Of a stretch of 64,000 nucleotides of DNA, positions 43,834 to 55,300 are shown one piece after another. Under the pieces are notes generated by a model. The model searched no databases and was not told the DNA's origin. It saw only the letters and a list, made by a program, of their open reading frames with translations. Where the stretch lies: assembly GCF_000340215.1 (NCBI RefSeq), contig NW_006921534.1, forward strand, positions 4,587,041 to 4,651,040, in the 5' to 3' direction. Position 1 is the stretch's first letter, and each line of letters begins with the position of its first letter. The position numbers were made by a program, and so were the translations under genes. This DNA comes from Pseudocercospora fijiensis CIRAD86 (lineage: Eukaryota; Ascomycota; Dothideomycetes; Mycosphaerellales; Mycosphaerellaceae).

Positions 43834-44453
43834 ATTTTCCTTGTGTTTTCATTTCGGGATTTCCTTTCGCTATGTTCTGGCAAGCGACATCGCTAACGAT
43901 TTTACAAGAGGCCCGTGATTCTGCTGGGAGAGCGACACGGGTTGACGAATTTACGAAGGCTTCAATGACCAGTGCTACTGTATACTAGACACGATTGTAA
44001 TCTTAGCGAGCGCATTGTGTATCTGTGTCGAAGACATGGACCACGACGGGTTACCCGGGAAAGAATGGCAGTCTCTTTGCATAGCTAGCTCCAGAACGCA
44101 ACGCGGCAGTTTTCTCTTGTATTCTGATGACCTCGTCGTCTGTTTTCACCGTCAAATTGACGCCGTGCAGAAGCGCAAAGATGTATCCTTTCGGAAAGGC
44201 TTGACCGATCTTGGACAGATATCCGACAGTCTTGGTGCAAAGCTTCGCATCGCATCGCAAAAGCCAAGGCAAAGCTACAACGCCTCTTTCCTGCACCTTG
44301 ATGTCCCGACTCCCGACGTTGGACGTCTGCCATCACCCCACCAACGACCGCTGCAACGTTACGAACAAGCTTCAAGCTCTTCGGACATCGCAGAGTCGCA
44401 TCACCTTCAACTGCCTGCTCGGCTTGGCTGCACCACCTTCTCTCTTCGCTTCC
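43834..44453. other. intergenic region between coiled-coil gene and acid phosphatase gene
   Basis: This 620-bp stretch is the 3' flank of one gene and promoter of the next. An in-frame open stretch upstream of the phosphatase Met at 44454 (from about 44211) could add N-terminal residues, but it lacks features. No repeats were seen. Confidence 0.45.
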
Positions 44454-46389
44454 ATGCAACGTGGTCGTGATGACGGAGACCAAGATCCCGTCACAATCAA
44501 AGCCAACGGGAACCCCATGCCGTTAAACTTTCCAGCATGGTCGCGCACTCCTGGGAAATTTGAGAGCCTCCGCTCCCGCATCTTGTTCTTCGTGCAGGTC
44601 TCACTGTTTGTGCTTGTCGCCATACAGTTCATTATGATGTACAAGAGCTATTTGTACGCCGCGGCGGCGGCAGTCGTTGGGCGGCCAGCGAATGCTCAGT
44701 CGCCCAGCTCGACCAGCAGCGATGTTCCGGATTACTACGTTACCGAGCCGGAGCTGCTTCCTGGTATACACATGGCATTGATGTGGCGTATCTGAGGCAA
44801 CAATGTTGATGCTTGTTTAGGTCCGACTCCGACTGGCGCTGCTGCTTTCCTCGCCATGACCAATCCGGCTCCATTTGCAGGCGTGGTAAGCAGTGGAACA
44901 AGATCCCAGAGAAGAGAGGTCCTGATCTAATCCTCAGCCATACATCCCGAACTCTCCTCTCGAGACGCAGGTGCCTATCATGGGAAACACGGACAATGGC
45001 AACATCTTCCAGATGCATGGGCAGCTCAGCCATTACTTCCCTAACCCGCTTGGTTTCGGCGTAGACGAGTACTCTTTGCCCAAGAATGCATCGATTGTGC
45101 AGCTGAACATGTTGTCTCGACATGGCGCTCGATACCCGACCACAGGTGCTGGAGCGACGGTCCTTGTCACCAAGATCCTCAACTATACTACTGGTGTACT
45201 TGGCAACGTCAATTTCACGGGACCCCTGGCCTTCTTGAACTCCTACACGAACAAGCTGGGCGCGGAAATCCTGACGCCTGTTGGAAAGCAAGAACTGTTC
45301 GACTCTGGAACTCTCCACCAGATTATGTATGGTCACCTCTACCCCAACAACGGCTCCAAGATCGTTGCTCGATCGACTACTCAGGACCGCATGCTGAAGA
45401 GTGCCGAGTACTTCCTTGCCGGTTTCTTCGGACTTGACTGGACTCAGAACGCAACCCTCGTTCTAGCACGGGAGAACTCTACCGGTATCTTCAACAACAC
45501 TCTTGCAGGATACCAAAACTGCAACAACTCCAACACATATGTCAACCAGGGCGGCAACAACGCCACAAAGGAGTGGGCCGCCATCTACTTGAAAAATGCT
45601 ACAGCACGACTGAACTCGTACGGACCTGAATTCAACTGGTCCGTTACAGACACCTACAACGCTCAATCGCTTTGTGCCTACGAAACCGTTGCTCTCGGCT
45701 ACTCTGCATTCTGTGGCCTGTTCACGTATGAAGAGTGGGAGGGTTACGAGTACTCGGTCGACATCAACTTTGCTGGCAACAACATGTTCCAAAGTCCCAC
45801 TGGTCGAGCTGTTGGAATCGGATATGTCGTCGAGATCCTAGCTCGACTGCAGCATCACCTCATTACACAGCCCACTGCTCAGATCAACGTCACACTCGAC
45901 AACAACACCGCGACCTTCCCTCTCAACCAAACCTTGAACTTCGACTTCAGCCACGACACAAACATTGCCGGTATCCTCACTGCTTTCGGCCTTACCCAAT
46001 TCGCCCCTCTCCTGCCCGCCGACAAGCTGCAAAGAAATCGATCCCTGATTGTATCTCACATGGAGCCTTTTGCTGCCCGATTGGACATGGAGATTATCGA
46101 GACTCCACAACCACTTAGCGGCAACCGCAAGCACGGCAACAAGTATGAAAAGGGTGGCGCGACGAGATACATCCACTTCATTCTGAACCAGCGAACAATC
46201 CCTCTTGGCAAGAGCTTCCACCAATGCGGCGACCGAGATGATGGCTGGTGCGAGCTTACGACTTTCTTCGAGGTGCAGTCGACGAAGCTTCAAGAGGCGG
46301 AGTATGATTACAGCTGTAATGGCGAATACGCCGCCGTGCCGTATGGTACCATCACCAATGGTGTGCCCCTTGCTAGCAAGTCCTCATAA
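44454..46389 (+). CDS. membrane-anchored histidine acid phosphatase (phytase-like branch 2)
   Basis: Exons 44454-44763, 44821-44885 and 44938-46389 (introns of 57 and 52 nt) give 608 residues. The joints read PELLPG-PTPTGAAAF and PFAGV-PYIPNSPLETQVP. Residues about 43-62 form a single hydrophobic segment (FFVQVSLFVLVAIQFIMMY) after a basic, Pro-rich N-terminus, so a type II membrane anchor is likely rather than a cleaved signal peptide. The catalytic RHGARYP is at 186-192 and the proton donor HD at 464-465 (FDFSHDTN). The extracytoplasmic domain has many N-x-S/T sites and about six Cys. The enzyme hydrolyses phosphomonoesters by a phosphohistidine intermediate. Anchoring suggests a cell-surface or secretory-pathway location; the substrate is unknown. 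Confidence 0.9.
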
Positions 46390-46701
46390 GGTCTGTCGCC
46401 GGCGCTGCAAGGCTTCGGGGCGTCGGGGAGGACTCGTACTGAGACTTTACTACGTTGGATCCGCTCCTTTCGGCTGGGCATCTTGCTCGACGAATGGCTC
46501 GATCGTCTGCAATGGCGAGGAGGAGTTCGATTTTTGCAATTGCGGCGAAGTCACCTGGCAGAAAGTACATAGCCGATGTCACTGCTTGCTGGGATGGGAA
46601 TATTGTCACCATACAAAAAGTCCCGAGCATCATACGATTTGAAGATGATGATTGAATGCATAATTGTACATAGACTACATTAATCTTACAGACCAAATGA
46701 T
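46390..46701. other. convergent intergenic region (phosphatase / ERG27)
   Basis: This 312 bp between two stop codons holds the 3' UTRs. No gene or repeat was seen. Confidence 0.5.
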
Positions 46702-48103
46702 TCAAACATCTACCACCGAGCTGTCCTGTGATAATACTGGCCCCAGCCTCCGCTCCCATTCAATCCTCAAATCCTCCATCTGCCTCCACACCTGTCTCCC
46801 AACCTCCTCAAACTCCTCGCGGTCCTCTTTCGTAAGCTCCTTCCTCCCTCGATACAACCCACTCGTCACGCTCCCTTTGGGAACTTTTCCCACCTCCCCA
46901 CAAAACCCCCACCCATCCACCTCCGTCCTCGCCACCCGTTCATCCCCAAACACCCCCGTCGAAGCCCCCCATTTCCCCTTCCCCTCCCCCTCCTCCATCT
47001 CCGGAATCTGCGTCGAAAGCACCGTAAACGCAGCGCTCACCGCTCCTTTATACGGTTCCACCGGATGCCACGGCGACCCGAGCCACCGAGCAAGATAAAA
47101 CGCCGCAAGCATAAACAATCCCACAAACCAATTCAACCCGGCAATCGCCGTCCCACAAACTCCCGGATGGACCACGAACATTTTCGGGCCCGGGCCGGGG
47201 TTCGTAGTCGACGAAGGCAAAAAGGTGCTGGTGTATGGTTTGGTCGAATCCAATTCCGACGTCAACACCAGAAAATCCGTGACGCGTTTCGAAGACTCGT
47301 AGGACATTTCCGCTCGCAGACCTTGTAAGTCGGAGAGAGAAAAGGTGTGTGCGGAAGCACTGATGCTACCCATCCAAACGATCCGCGTGTCGATGTGGAA
47401 AAGTGGACGCAGCCAGTGCGTGAGCATGTAATGGCCGAAAACATTAGCGAGGAAGACTTGACCCAGCACAGATTCTTCCTCCTCTCCTTCACCAGTCTCT
47501 TGTTCCTGCTGCTCCGATGAAGGAAGAACCTGTGCGTTCGCTCTCAACCCCACATCACAAACCATATACTTCGGCCACGTCGTCGCATGGACCAAATCCG
47601 TACAAACATTCCATACCGCTTTCCCCCAATTCAAACCTTTCCAACCTGCAATTCCAGCGTTCCACACCACGGCATCGAGAGTTTCGTTTTTGTGAAGTAA
47701 GTTTTCGGCGAGAGATTTCACGGTGGAAAGGTTGAGGAGATCTACGAGGACGCCTTCGAGTTTGATTCTAGATTCTAGGAGATGAGGAGGGATTCCTGGG
47801 ATTCTTTGGGCGTGGGCTTCCTGTTGTTGTAGAGTTTTTTGGAGGTGTGCGGTCAGGCGGGAGAGGGTTGAAGAACTTTTTTTGGAGTCTCGGGTTGAGA
47901 AGAGGAGGTGGAGGGACTGGGAGGGGGGTCTTGTGAAGAGGAATTCGTCGATGAGGCGACAGCAAAGGGCGAAGCCGAGACCGCTGGGAACGAAGTTAGA
48001 TACGTGCTGAAGTGTTGGAGAGACAAGTCTACCTATTTGCGCCGGTGACGAGGACTGTGAAGGTTGGTTTCTCGCCGTGATTTGTGCTGGTTGGCACTTC
48101 CAT
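46702..48103 (-). CDS. ERG27: 3-keto-steroid reductase of ergosterol biosynthesis (ERG27)
   Basis: Minus-strand exons 48033-48103 and 46702-47983 are joined over a 49-nt intron. The junction restores the cofactor motif VTGAN-SGLGF, and the protein has 450 residues. ERG27 hallmarks follow: VVWNAGIAGW, NVFGHYMLTHWL, RIVWMGSISA, the catalytic YESSK and VHPGVCGTAIAG. A hydrophobic segment near WFVGLFMLAAFYLARWLG fits membrane association. The enzyme reduces the C-3 ketone during sterol C-4 demethylation in the ER, with ERG25, ERG26 and ERG28, and is the known target of the hydroxyanilide fungicide fenhexamid. The frame also extends left past the intron to 48210, but that reading lacks the Rossmann start. 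Codons shift from C-ending at the 5' end to G-ending at the 3' end. A Harbinger element lies 84 bp upstream of the ATG. Confidence 0.92.
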
Positions 48104-48532
48104 TTCGATGTTGGTGTATATTCAATGGCTGTTTGGCTGTTTGGGAAAGGTGGGAAAATTAAAGTTTGGAAGTGGCGATTGAGTTTAGGCCTTGAATACC
48201 TCGCGCTCAATTATCCATAATTGAGGTGTCTTATCCATAAGACGAGTGGGTCCACTATAAGACGCGTTAAATACCTATAATCTATTCAATTGTAGATCTT
48301 GTCTATAAGACAGTCTAATTATCTATAATCTACCTCTTTAGATAGGCTAATTCTAAAAGTAGCCCTTTAGTAAGATAGGCTTGCTTTTATAATTGAACTG
48401 CTAAAGAGCAGGCGCCTATTCTCGTACGGATATATCTCTATCCGGTCTAGTATAGTATGTCTCGCTCTTTCTCGTAGTTGTCGTAGAAGTAGGTGTTTTA
48501 TAGAGTATATAGCTAGAATAGACGATTTCGAG

Positions 48533-49786
48533 AAGGTAGAGGCGGATCTCGAGGACCTCGTACTATACCTGTCGGTCTATATAGTGCTTTAGATGCTTCG
48601 TTTGTTGCTAGACGAGACGGAGCGACTACGCTATCGACCGAAGGGTATAATATCGACTCTCGTAGCGCTAGAGTTAGGCTCGTAGTAGACGCAGATTATA
48701 CTAATTAGACCGCCGGAATACTACTATAATGCGACGAGGCTTCGACAGCCTGTTCTTAAGGCGTTAGTAAGCACCCTTATAGAAGAATACGACCTTACCG
48801 GCGGTCCGCGAATTAGTCCGGCTAAATAGGTAGTTATATTCCTTAATATAGCGGCGTACGGTGTAACTTATAGTTAATTGCGGCGGATATATTAGCACTC
48901 GTTATTAAGCTATCGAAGAGCTATTCTTAAAATCAGTCGGTTGTTATATACGTTATTTCGAGATAAGTCGCGGCAACCTAATAGAAGCGAAGGCATACCG
49001 AGTAAGATATCGGACAACCCTAAATTCTAGCTATACTTCTTAGGTTGTATAGGTGCCCTTAATAGCACTTACGTACTATTTAAGGCCGTAAGGGTAGCTA
49101 ATCTAGGCGTATACCGCAATCGTAAAGGTAGTGTTTCGCAGAATATACTTACTTACTGCGATTTTAACGGCTATATACTAGTAATATATATATTGCCTAG
49201 ATAGGAGGGCTCGGCGGCGGATAGTACTATACTGCAAACGGCGGTTAGAAGAGGGTTGAGGATACCTAAAGGCAGGTTCTACCTCGCCGACGGTAGCTAC
49301 TCGAAGAACCTTAAGTATATATTAGTTCCTTACTAAAGGACGCGATACTACCTTCGAGAATAGCATACCTCCGAGTTAAAGCCTAAGCGGAAGGAAGAGC
49401 TATTCAATCTACGCTATTCGTAGCTTCGTAACTATATCGAGCGGCGATTTAGTATACTAAAGAAGCAGTAGTAGTTATTTAGCTATAGACTAAACAAGGG
49501 CTATTCGGCGACTTAATAGGCGCGATTTGTCGTCGCTATTTGCGCCTTAAACAACTTTATAATCGCTTACCGTTAGGCCGAAATAGAGGTGTTTCAATAG
49601 GAGCCGCCGGATAGAGATACTAGCTTTAATAAGGATAATATTATCGAAGACGAGGTCGCTAAGATTAACCGTTAATCGATAGCGTTAAGGAGTAAAATAG
49701 CAGTTTATAGGGATAAGATATCGATAGTAGCGTAGCGAGAGTATTAGCTAAGACAGGCAACTAATACTCTATACGATAACGATTGA
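48533..49786 (+). pseudogene. degenerate HARBI1-like Harbinger transposase
   Basis: Read through TAG and TAA, the frame shows the HARBI1 fold: GCIGALNSTYV (first catalytic site, AAT at 49061, expected Asp), EGSAADSTILQTAV (Asp at 49220) and LRNYIERRFSILKK (Glu at 49439). It is followed by the family's ALNNFI and ends at a natural-looking TGA (49784-49786). All three sites are in one frame, so there is no net frameshift across the catalytic core. The first Asp reads Asn and the following His reads Tyr, consistent with C-to-T/G-to-A change. It is inactive. Confidence 0.8.
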
Positions 49787-50559
49787 AGGTAGAAAGTAAT
49801 AATTAGGGGATAGTAATAGTAGAGCGGCGGTCGAAATCGCCGCGTAGTTCGGTATATTCTAGTCTTAGCGGTTTTCCTTACCTTATAGCGCTGTTTCTAC
49901 TATCTTCTAGAACTTTAAATAGATCTCGTACGCACTGTTATTATCGTCGGCGCCTATAGAAGTCGTTTAGTATCTAAAAGCGGGTACCTCCGCGCTTAGC
50001 GTTAAAATCGGATACCTATTGCTATATCGCAATTATCCCTATAACAATACCACTATTTTTCTCTCGTAATATATTGTTCTAAAAGTTTACTAGCAGGCGC
50101 ATTATATAAAAAAATAACGAGGAAAATTGGTTAATGCATTATTAAGGAATATTATAGTAGGGCTCAATTCCGAAGGTTTAGCTAAGCCTCGAGCTTAGCT
50201 TTATATATACGTATACTTCGAGCTGTTTCTAGGGCGACAATATCTCTAAAAATGACCGTAACGGTAGCTCCTAAGTCTATACTAATATATTTACGCAAAA
50301 ACTAATAACACCTCTATACAAATTTATAGTATAGACAAAGCTACGACATTCTAGCAAATGCGCATTACCTACGCCTAATTTACGACTACTAATATCTATA
50401 TTAAATACTAGACTCTATCTCTTAGAGCGACGGCAATAGCTGCCCCCTATTTGCTTAATATAACTACTAACTAGGGTAATTAAACGGTATGTTCTAAGGC
50501 GCTATTTAACTTAGTATTTGGTGCGCTTAATTATTAACCTGCTTAGGGGCAGTCTAAGG

Positions 50560-51700
50560 CGGTACTTCGACCGCGGGAGGTTTAGCAACCGGCTCTAACT
50601 CGCTCTCGTCTACCTTGCTTCTCTTCTTTAATAGATACTTTAGCATTAGCTTAAGGTCCTTATTAGGACAACTAAGCATCCTTCCTAATATACCTTTATT
50701 CTCGAGGATATCTATAAGCGCTATACGAGCGCTAAATAGAAGCTTCTAAATGCCCTCGCAGTTTATAGCCTTACAAGTAGCGGCTATTATAATAGTGTCC
50801 TTTAGAGCCGCCGTAAACTGTCGGTTAGCGCTAATAGAAGCTATTACTCGCTAGAGTAGCTTCTCGAGGTTATTAATCGCGATACTAATATTATCGCGAG
50901 AGTAGACTCGAGTCTCGGATAGCTCGGACTCTGTATTCTTATTCTTCTTCGTTTTCTTCGAGAAAGCCGCTATAGCCTGTTTCTATAGCAATAGCGTGTC
51001 TCTCTTCCTACCTCTACTAATACTACTATTAGTGCTTGTCGAGCGACTAAGTAGTATACTCGGTATAATAGAAGCGCCTTCTTCTTTATCTAATTCTAGC
51101 TATTCCTCTTTATTCGCGACAACCTCGCCTTCCGCCTCTTCTTCTACCGTTAGTATCGCTAAGTTAGCCGCTTCTAACGCGCCTTCACTAGTCGCTAATT
51201 AATTACTAAATAGCACCTCTAACTAGTTATAGAAGTCCGGCAAATTCTCTCTAAACGATAGGCAATCTAGATATACCTCGAAGTAGGCGTCTTCTACGTC
51301 TAGCTCCGAGCGAGGCGGCTAACCTTACTATCTACTAGTCCTTCTAAGATGCCCCTTCTATCTCTTCTATAGCGGTCGGAAAGCGTTAAACTTGTTACGT
51401 ACCTACTTCGAGGTAATTGTTACCTTATAATAAGTATTTAACTCCTTCGCGACGTCCGATAAGTTAGACTCTAGAAAGCCCTAGTTATTATTCTGCTTCG
51501 CTATACGCTTAATAAGTGCCCTTAGCATATACTCTACCTATTCTTCCGTCTAGTTGTAAGGCGCCTATCGCTAGCGCTTCTTAACCTCGCTCTTTGCCTT
51601 ATTCGTATCTTCCGCCGTAGCCGCTATCTTCTTCGTCGATTTTGATGCCTTCGAGGCCTTCGAGGCTACCTTCGCCTGCTTCGGCGCTATAAGAATACGA
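50560..51700 (-). pseudogene. degenerate Myb/SANT-like protein of the Harbinger element
   Basis: On the minus strand a Lys/Ala-rich start (KASKASKSTKKIAA) is followed by YMLRALIKRIAK, LSDVAKELNTYY and VTITSKQVRNKF. That is the pattern of Myb/SANT-like DNA-binding proteins that partner Harbinger transposases. Multiple TAG stops interrupt it. The identification rests on context and motif pattern. Confidence 0.6.
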
Positions 51701-51906
51701 TATTATCTATAGTAAGAGGGACAATAATAGCAAGTAATAGTAAGAGATAAGGTTATAGTATAGTACTAAGAAGGCGGAAATCGATAATTAGGCTTAAATA
51801 CTTATAATTAGCATAAGACACGCTATAATAAGACGAGGACACGAGATTTGCTGTCTTATCGATAATTCAACACTTATCGATAATTCAACGCGAGGTATTC
51901 AAGGCC

Positions 51907-52311
51907 TTAAGCTTCGTCAGATCGCACGCTCCATCGTGTCACGTGCGGGTCGTCGTACAATATCATATGGCTGATGGAAACAGATGCATTTGAGAGCCGA
52001 GCACTTCGAGTCTCTCATCTCTACTAAGTCTATGTAGTCTCTTTACTCGCTGGAATGGGTATTCGCAGAACGCTGCACTGCTCTGTCTCTGGCTTTGTCT
52101 GCCTCTGCCACTGCTTCACTCATCATCTCAGGAACGAACAACGACGCTACTACGCTTGCAATGCTTTCCACAAATCCTCGCGCACACACATGTCAGAACG
52201 CCATAACATCATCAAGATCGTTGAAAACCATCCCCTGCTACCACATTGCTTTCCCGCCAACCTGTACAGCGAGCACGAGTCGATCGGGTATTTTGATCGT
52301 GTCGCATCGGA
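51907..52311. promoter_or_regulatory. host remnant between Harbinger element and AGS1 3' end; displaced ERG27 upstream region
   Basis: About 400 bp of normal composition lie to the right of the element. Before the insertion this sequence joined the 84 bp upstream of the ERG27 ATG, so it is the likely original ERG27 promoter plus the AGS1 3' flank. No gene is called; the small frame at 52055-52543 overlaps AGS1 and lacks coding character. Confidence 0.55.
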
Positions 52312-55300
52312 TCATGGCTTCGTCAGTTGCTCCTTGCGGAAAAATGTGAAGAAGCCAACGCAAATGCCGAGTTGGAAAAGCAAACATATCCAGAACCAAG
52401 GTTGTGAGAGGCCGTCGGACCAGCCGCCTGCGAAGTTAGGAAACGTGGGTCCAGGCCCTGTACTGTTGAGGCCGTCTGCTCTTGCAATGATGGTCGCGAT
52501 GGCACCAATGCATTGGCCTGCCATCAAGACAAACGAGCAGTGAAAGCGGACCATTGTCTGAAGAAGGATCATGCCGAACCCAATCCCTGTATCAACGTCA
52601 GCGCTTGTTTCTCTTTGGATGAAAATTTTAGTCTTACCTTGAATGGAATCCAGAACGCCGAGCCAGCACCAGAGCACCCTGCCTAATATTGCAGAAGCGA
52701 CAGGTCCGCCAGCCCACGGGAGATATTGGCCAATATTCGAGCATGACCACAGAATCTGACACCATCTGGGTGCTCCGAGGCCAATAGCGAAGATCGGGAT
52801 AAACCAGCTGTGTGTTGTGGAGAGGTGGCCAAAGAAGAATAGCACGCCGGCCCAGACTACCACGAAGAAAAGGAGGATCAGGAGGACAATCGACCATCCC
52901 GGAGCGTGTTTTGAACTCCAAAGATAGGACCAGTTGCGACCGAACGGAGCTGAAAGGAAGATGTTCTGGACGAACACAGCGACCAGGAACCAGACGATAA
53001 TCTTCCTGCGGAATATCGATGAGTAGAAGTCAGGTACAGCGCCGGGCTTCTGGCGGTAGAAATCAGGCAGGCCGAAGAAAAGAACCAGACCAACGGCCCA
53101 GAGGAAGAGCGCAATCGGTACACCGATCGCTGTCATCTTCCAGCCAAGGGAGGTAGAGTTGCCCATGGAGTTCAGGCTGGTGAGCTTGTTACCCCAAGCC
53201 CAAAGACCGACCACATACAGCTGCTGCGTTCCTTGGATTGCACATGCCCTGAACGCCCAGTCCTTCACTGGTGCTGAGCCTAGCGAACCAAAATTCTGAG
53301 CGAAAAAGAGCGAACCTGACGATGAGGCTGCGGCATAGAATCCTGTGGCGACATTCTGCACCCATCCACGCGAGAGGCTTGACGAGGCATATGGCGCAAA
53401 GGCCAGAAACCAAAATGCGAGCCCATAGAACACCCACGGCAGGCTCATGACCCAATAAGCTGCAAGACGTCGGAAGAGGTACCACCAGATCAGCGTCGTT
53501 CCGAGGTAGATGCAGGCGATCGCATAGAGTTGACCAGCAGTCTGTCCGACCTGTCCGCTTATAAGCGTGATCTGATATGAGTTGGCAGCGAGAATCTGGC
53601 CGAGAGCAAGCAATAGAGTATACACTGGCCAGTCGCCCAGCTTGTACACCAGCAGACGTCGGAGACCAGTCGGTGCTTGGTAGTTCTCGGGAAGCAAGAA
53701 TTGCGCAAGAGACTCATCTGTTTCAACGCCCTCATAAATGGATCCGGCAGGCGTTGCAACCCGAGATGCACTCGGAGTGTTGTTCCGACTCATCTTTGCC
53801 TCGTGCAGTCGATGGAACCACTGCTTTTCGGACTTCTCAAGATACTCCTCGATGCAAAGCGCTCCCTCGGAGTTCTTGCCATTGAGGGTGTCGAGCTTCT
53901 TCTCGAACGTCTTGTAATACAGCCCAGTCGGGTCTGTGAAGAATGGCGTGAGCTCTTGGGGTTGGTCCTTCTTCTTCTCATCCATTACCTTCTCCGTGGA
54001 CAATGGAGTTTGGGGTACGCTCGACAAATCGTCCCTGACCGGAGTGTGAGGACGTGCAAGGAATGGGAACGACTGGCGACTGGGAGTATCCAGTCCGCTG
54101 GGGGTCACCGGTGGGAAATATGTGGCGTCAGGCGGGCTAGGATTGCTGTGAATGGTGCCATCACGGAGAGCAAAGTTGAATTCATTCGTCATGGTTCCAA
54201 GCTGCGAGCGGCGTTTGGACTCTTCAGCAGCCTCGGGAGTGATGTACTCTTCGTCTTGAATGCCGCTCAGTCGTCGGCGTGGATATTGGTCGTCGAATGA
54301 GTTGCGTCGGGAGTTGTTCAAGCTCTGGGATTGACCTGACCTCTCAGATGGCGTTGATGGTGTTCCAGGAATGTGCCCTGGGCCGAGTCGCATGCCCAAA
54401 GATAGCGATGGTCCTCTTGAGCCCGTCGGTGTGGACGTTCCCGACCGATTTGGCGAGGACGGACGAGTATTTGGCCGACTGCCAGTAGGGGTAGCCCACC
54501 CACTTCGCGGAGTCATCCATCCAGGAGTGTTCCAGCCACTCGACGTACCACTCTTATCCTCAAGACCCATACGTCTCGCCGTGATGTGCTCCATGCGCTT
54601 TTTGTGTATCTTGATACAGGTCGACTGGAGAATCTCAAGGTCCTCTTTCCACTGTGCGACCGGGAAACGCTGCTTGGCCGAACGCGCCCTCATTGTGGCG
54701 CGAGTCTCGTAATCCGACTTGAGTGCACCGGCAATCGCCAGTTTAAACTGGTGCATTTGATGCTTGGTCGTAGACGACTCGATCGTATACCACCAGCCAG
54801 GCATTTGACCGAGACCGCCAACACGTGAACCAACGCCGAGCGCTCCTTTCCTTCCGAACTCGACAGCGACCAGACCGAAAGGCTCGTCTCTGCTAGGAAT
54901 GAGCGCAAATTCAGCACCGCTAAATATGAATGGTGGGAGGGCGGTGAACTCCGGCTTCGAGTAGACGCGACCTGGATATTTCTGCATCATCTTGTTCAAC
55001 TTCAGCGCTGCAAACTTGCCATAGAGGTCGATGGTCGGACCAACGCACAAGAGCTGCACATGTTCGTATTGCTCCAAAATGGCAGGAAAGACATCAGCGA
55101 TCAGATCGATACCTTTCTGCATCGACCATCGACCCACGAAGACGAACAGGTCCGCGTCAGCCCGTTGATCCAGACCCGCCCACTCCTGGGCCTGACGTTT
55201 CAGACCGGCACGTCTACTTTCGAAAGCTTGGTCAATTTGGACTTCCTCTGGAGCTGTCAATCTCTTGTCCCACTCAGCAACATCAGAGGGATCTGGATTG

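Larger units (their letters stand above)
48188..51906 (+). mobile_element. PIF/Harbinger DNA transposon with TTA target duplication, RIP-degraded
   Basis: The terminal inverted repeats begin GGCCTTGAATACCTCGCG at 48188 and, inverted, at 51906; this 18-mer is identical at both ends, and AATTATC/ATAAGAC motifs continue inward. TTA flanks both ends (48185-48187 and 51907-51909), the 3-bp duplication expected of Harbinger elements. The 3.72-kb interior carries a HARBI1-like transposase remnant (plus strand) and a Myb/SANT-like protein remnant (minus strand), the usual two-gene set of this superfamily, here convergent. Composition is TpA-rich and CpA/TpG-poor with CpG retained. Confidence 0.88.

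Noticed and set aside
48104..48210. Extension of the ERG27 reading frame to an upstream Met at 48210
   Set aside because: That frame runs through the intron and into the transposon terminal repeat; the spliced form restores the cofactor-binding motif.
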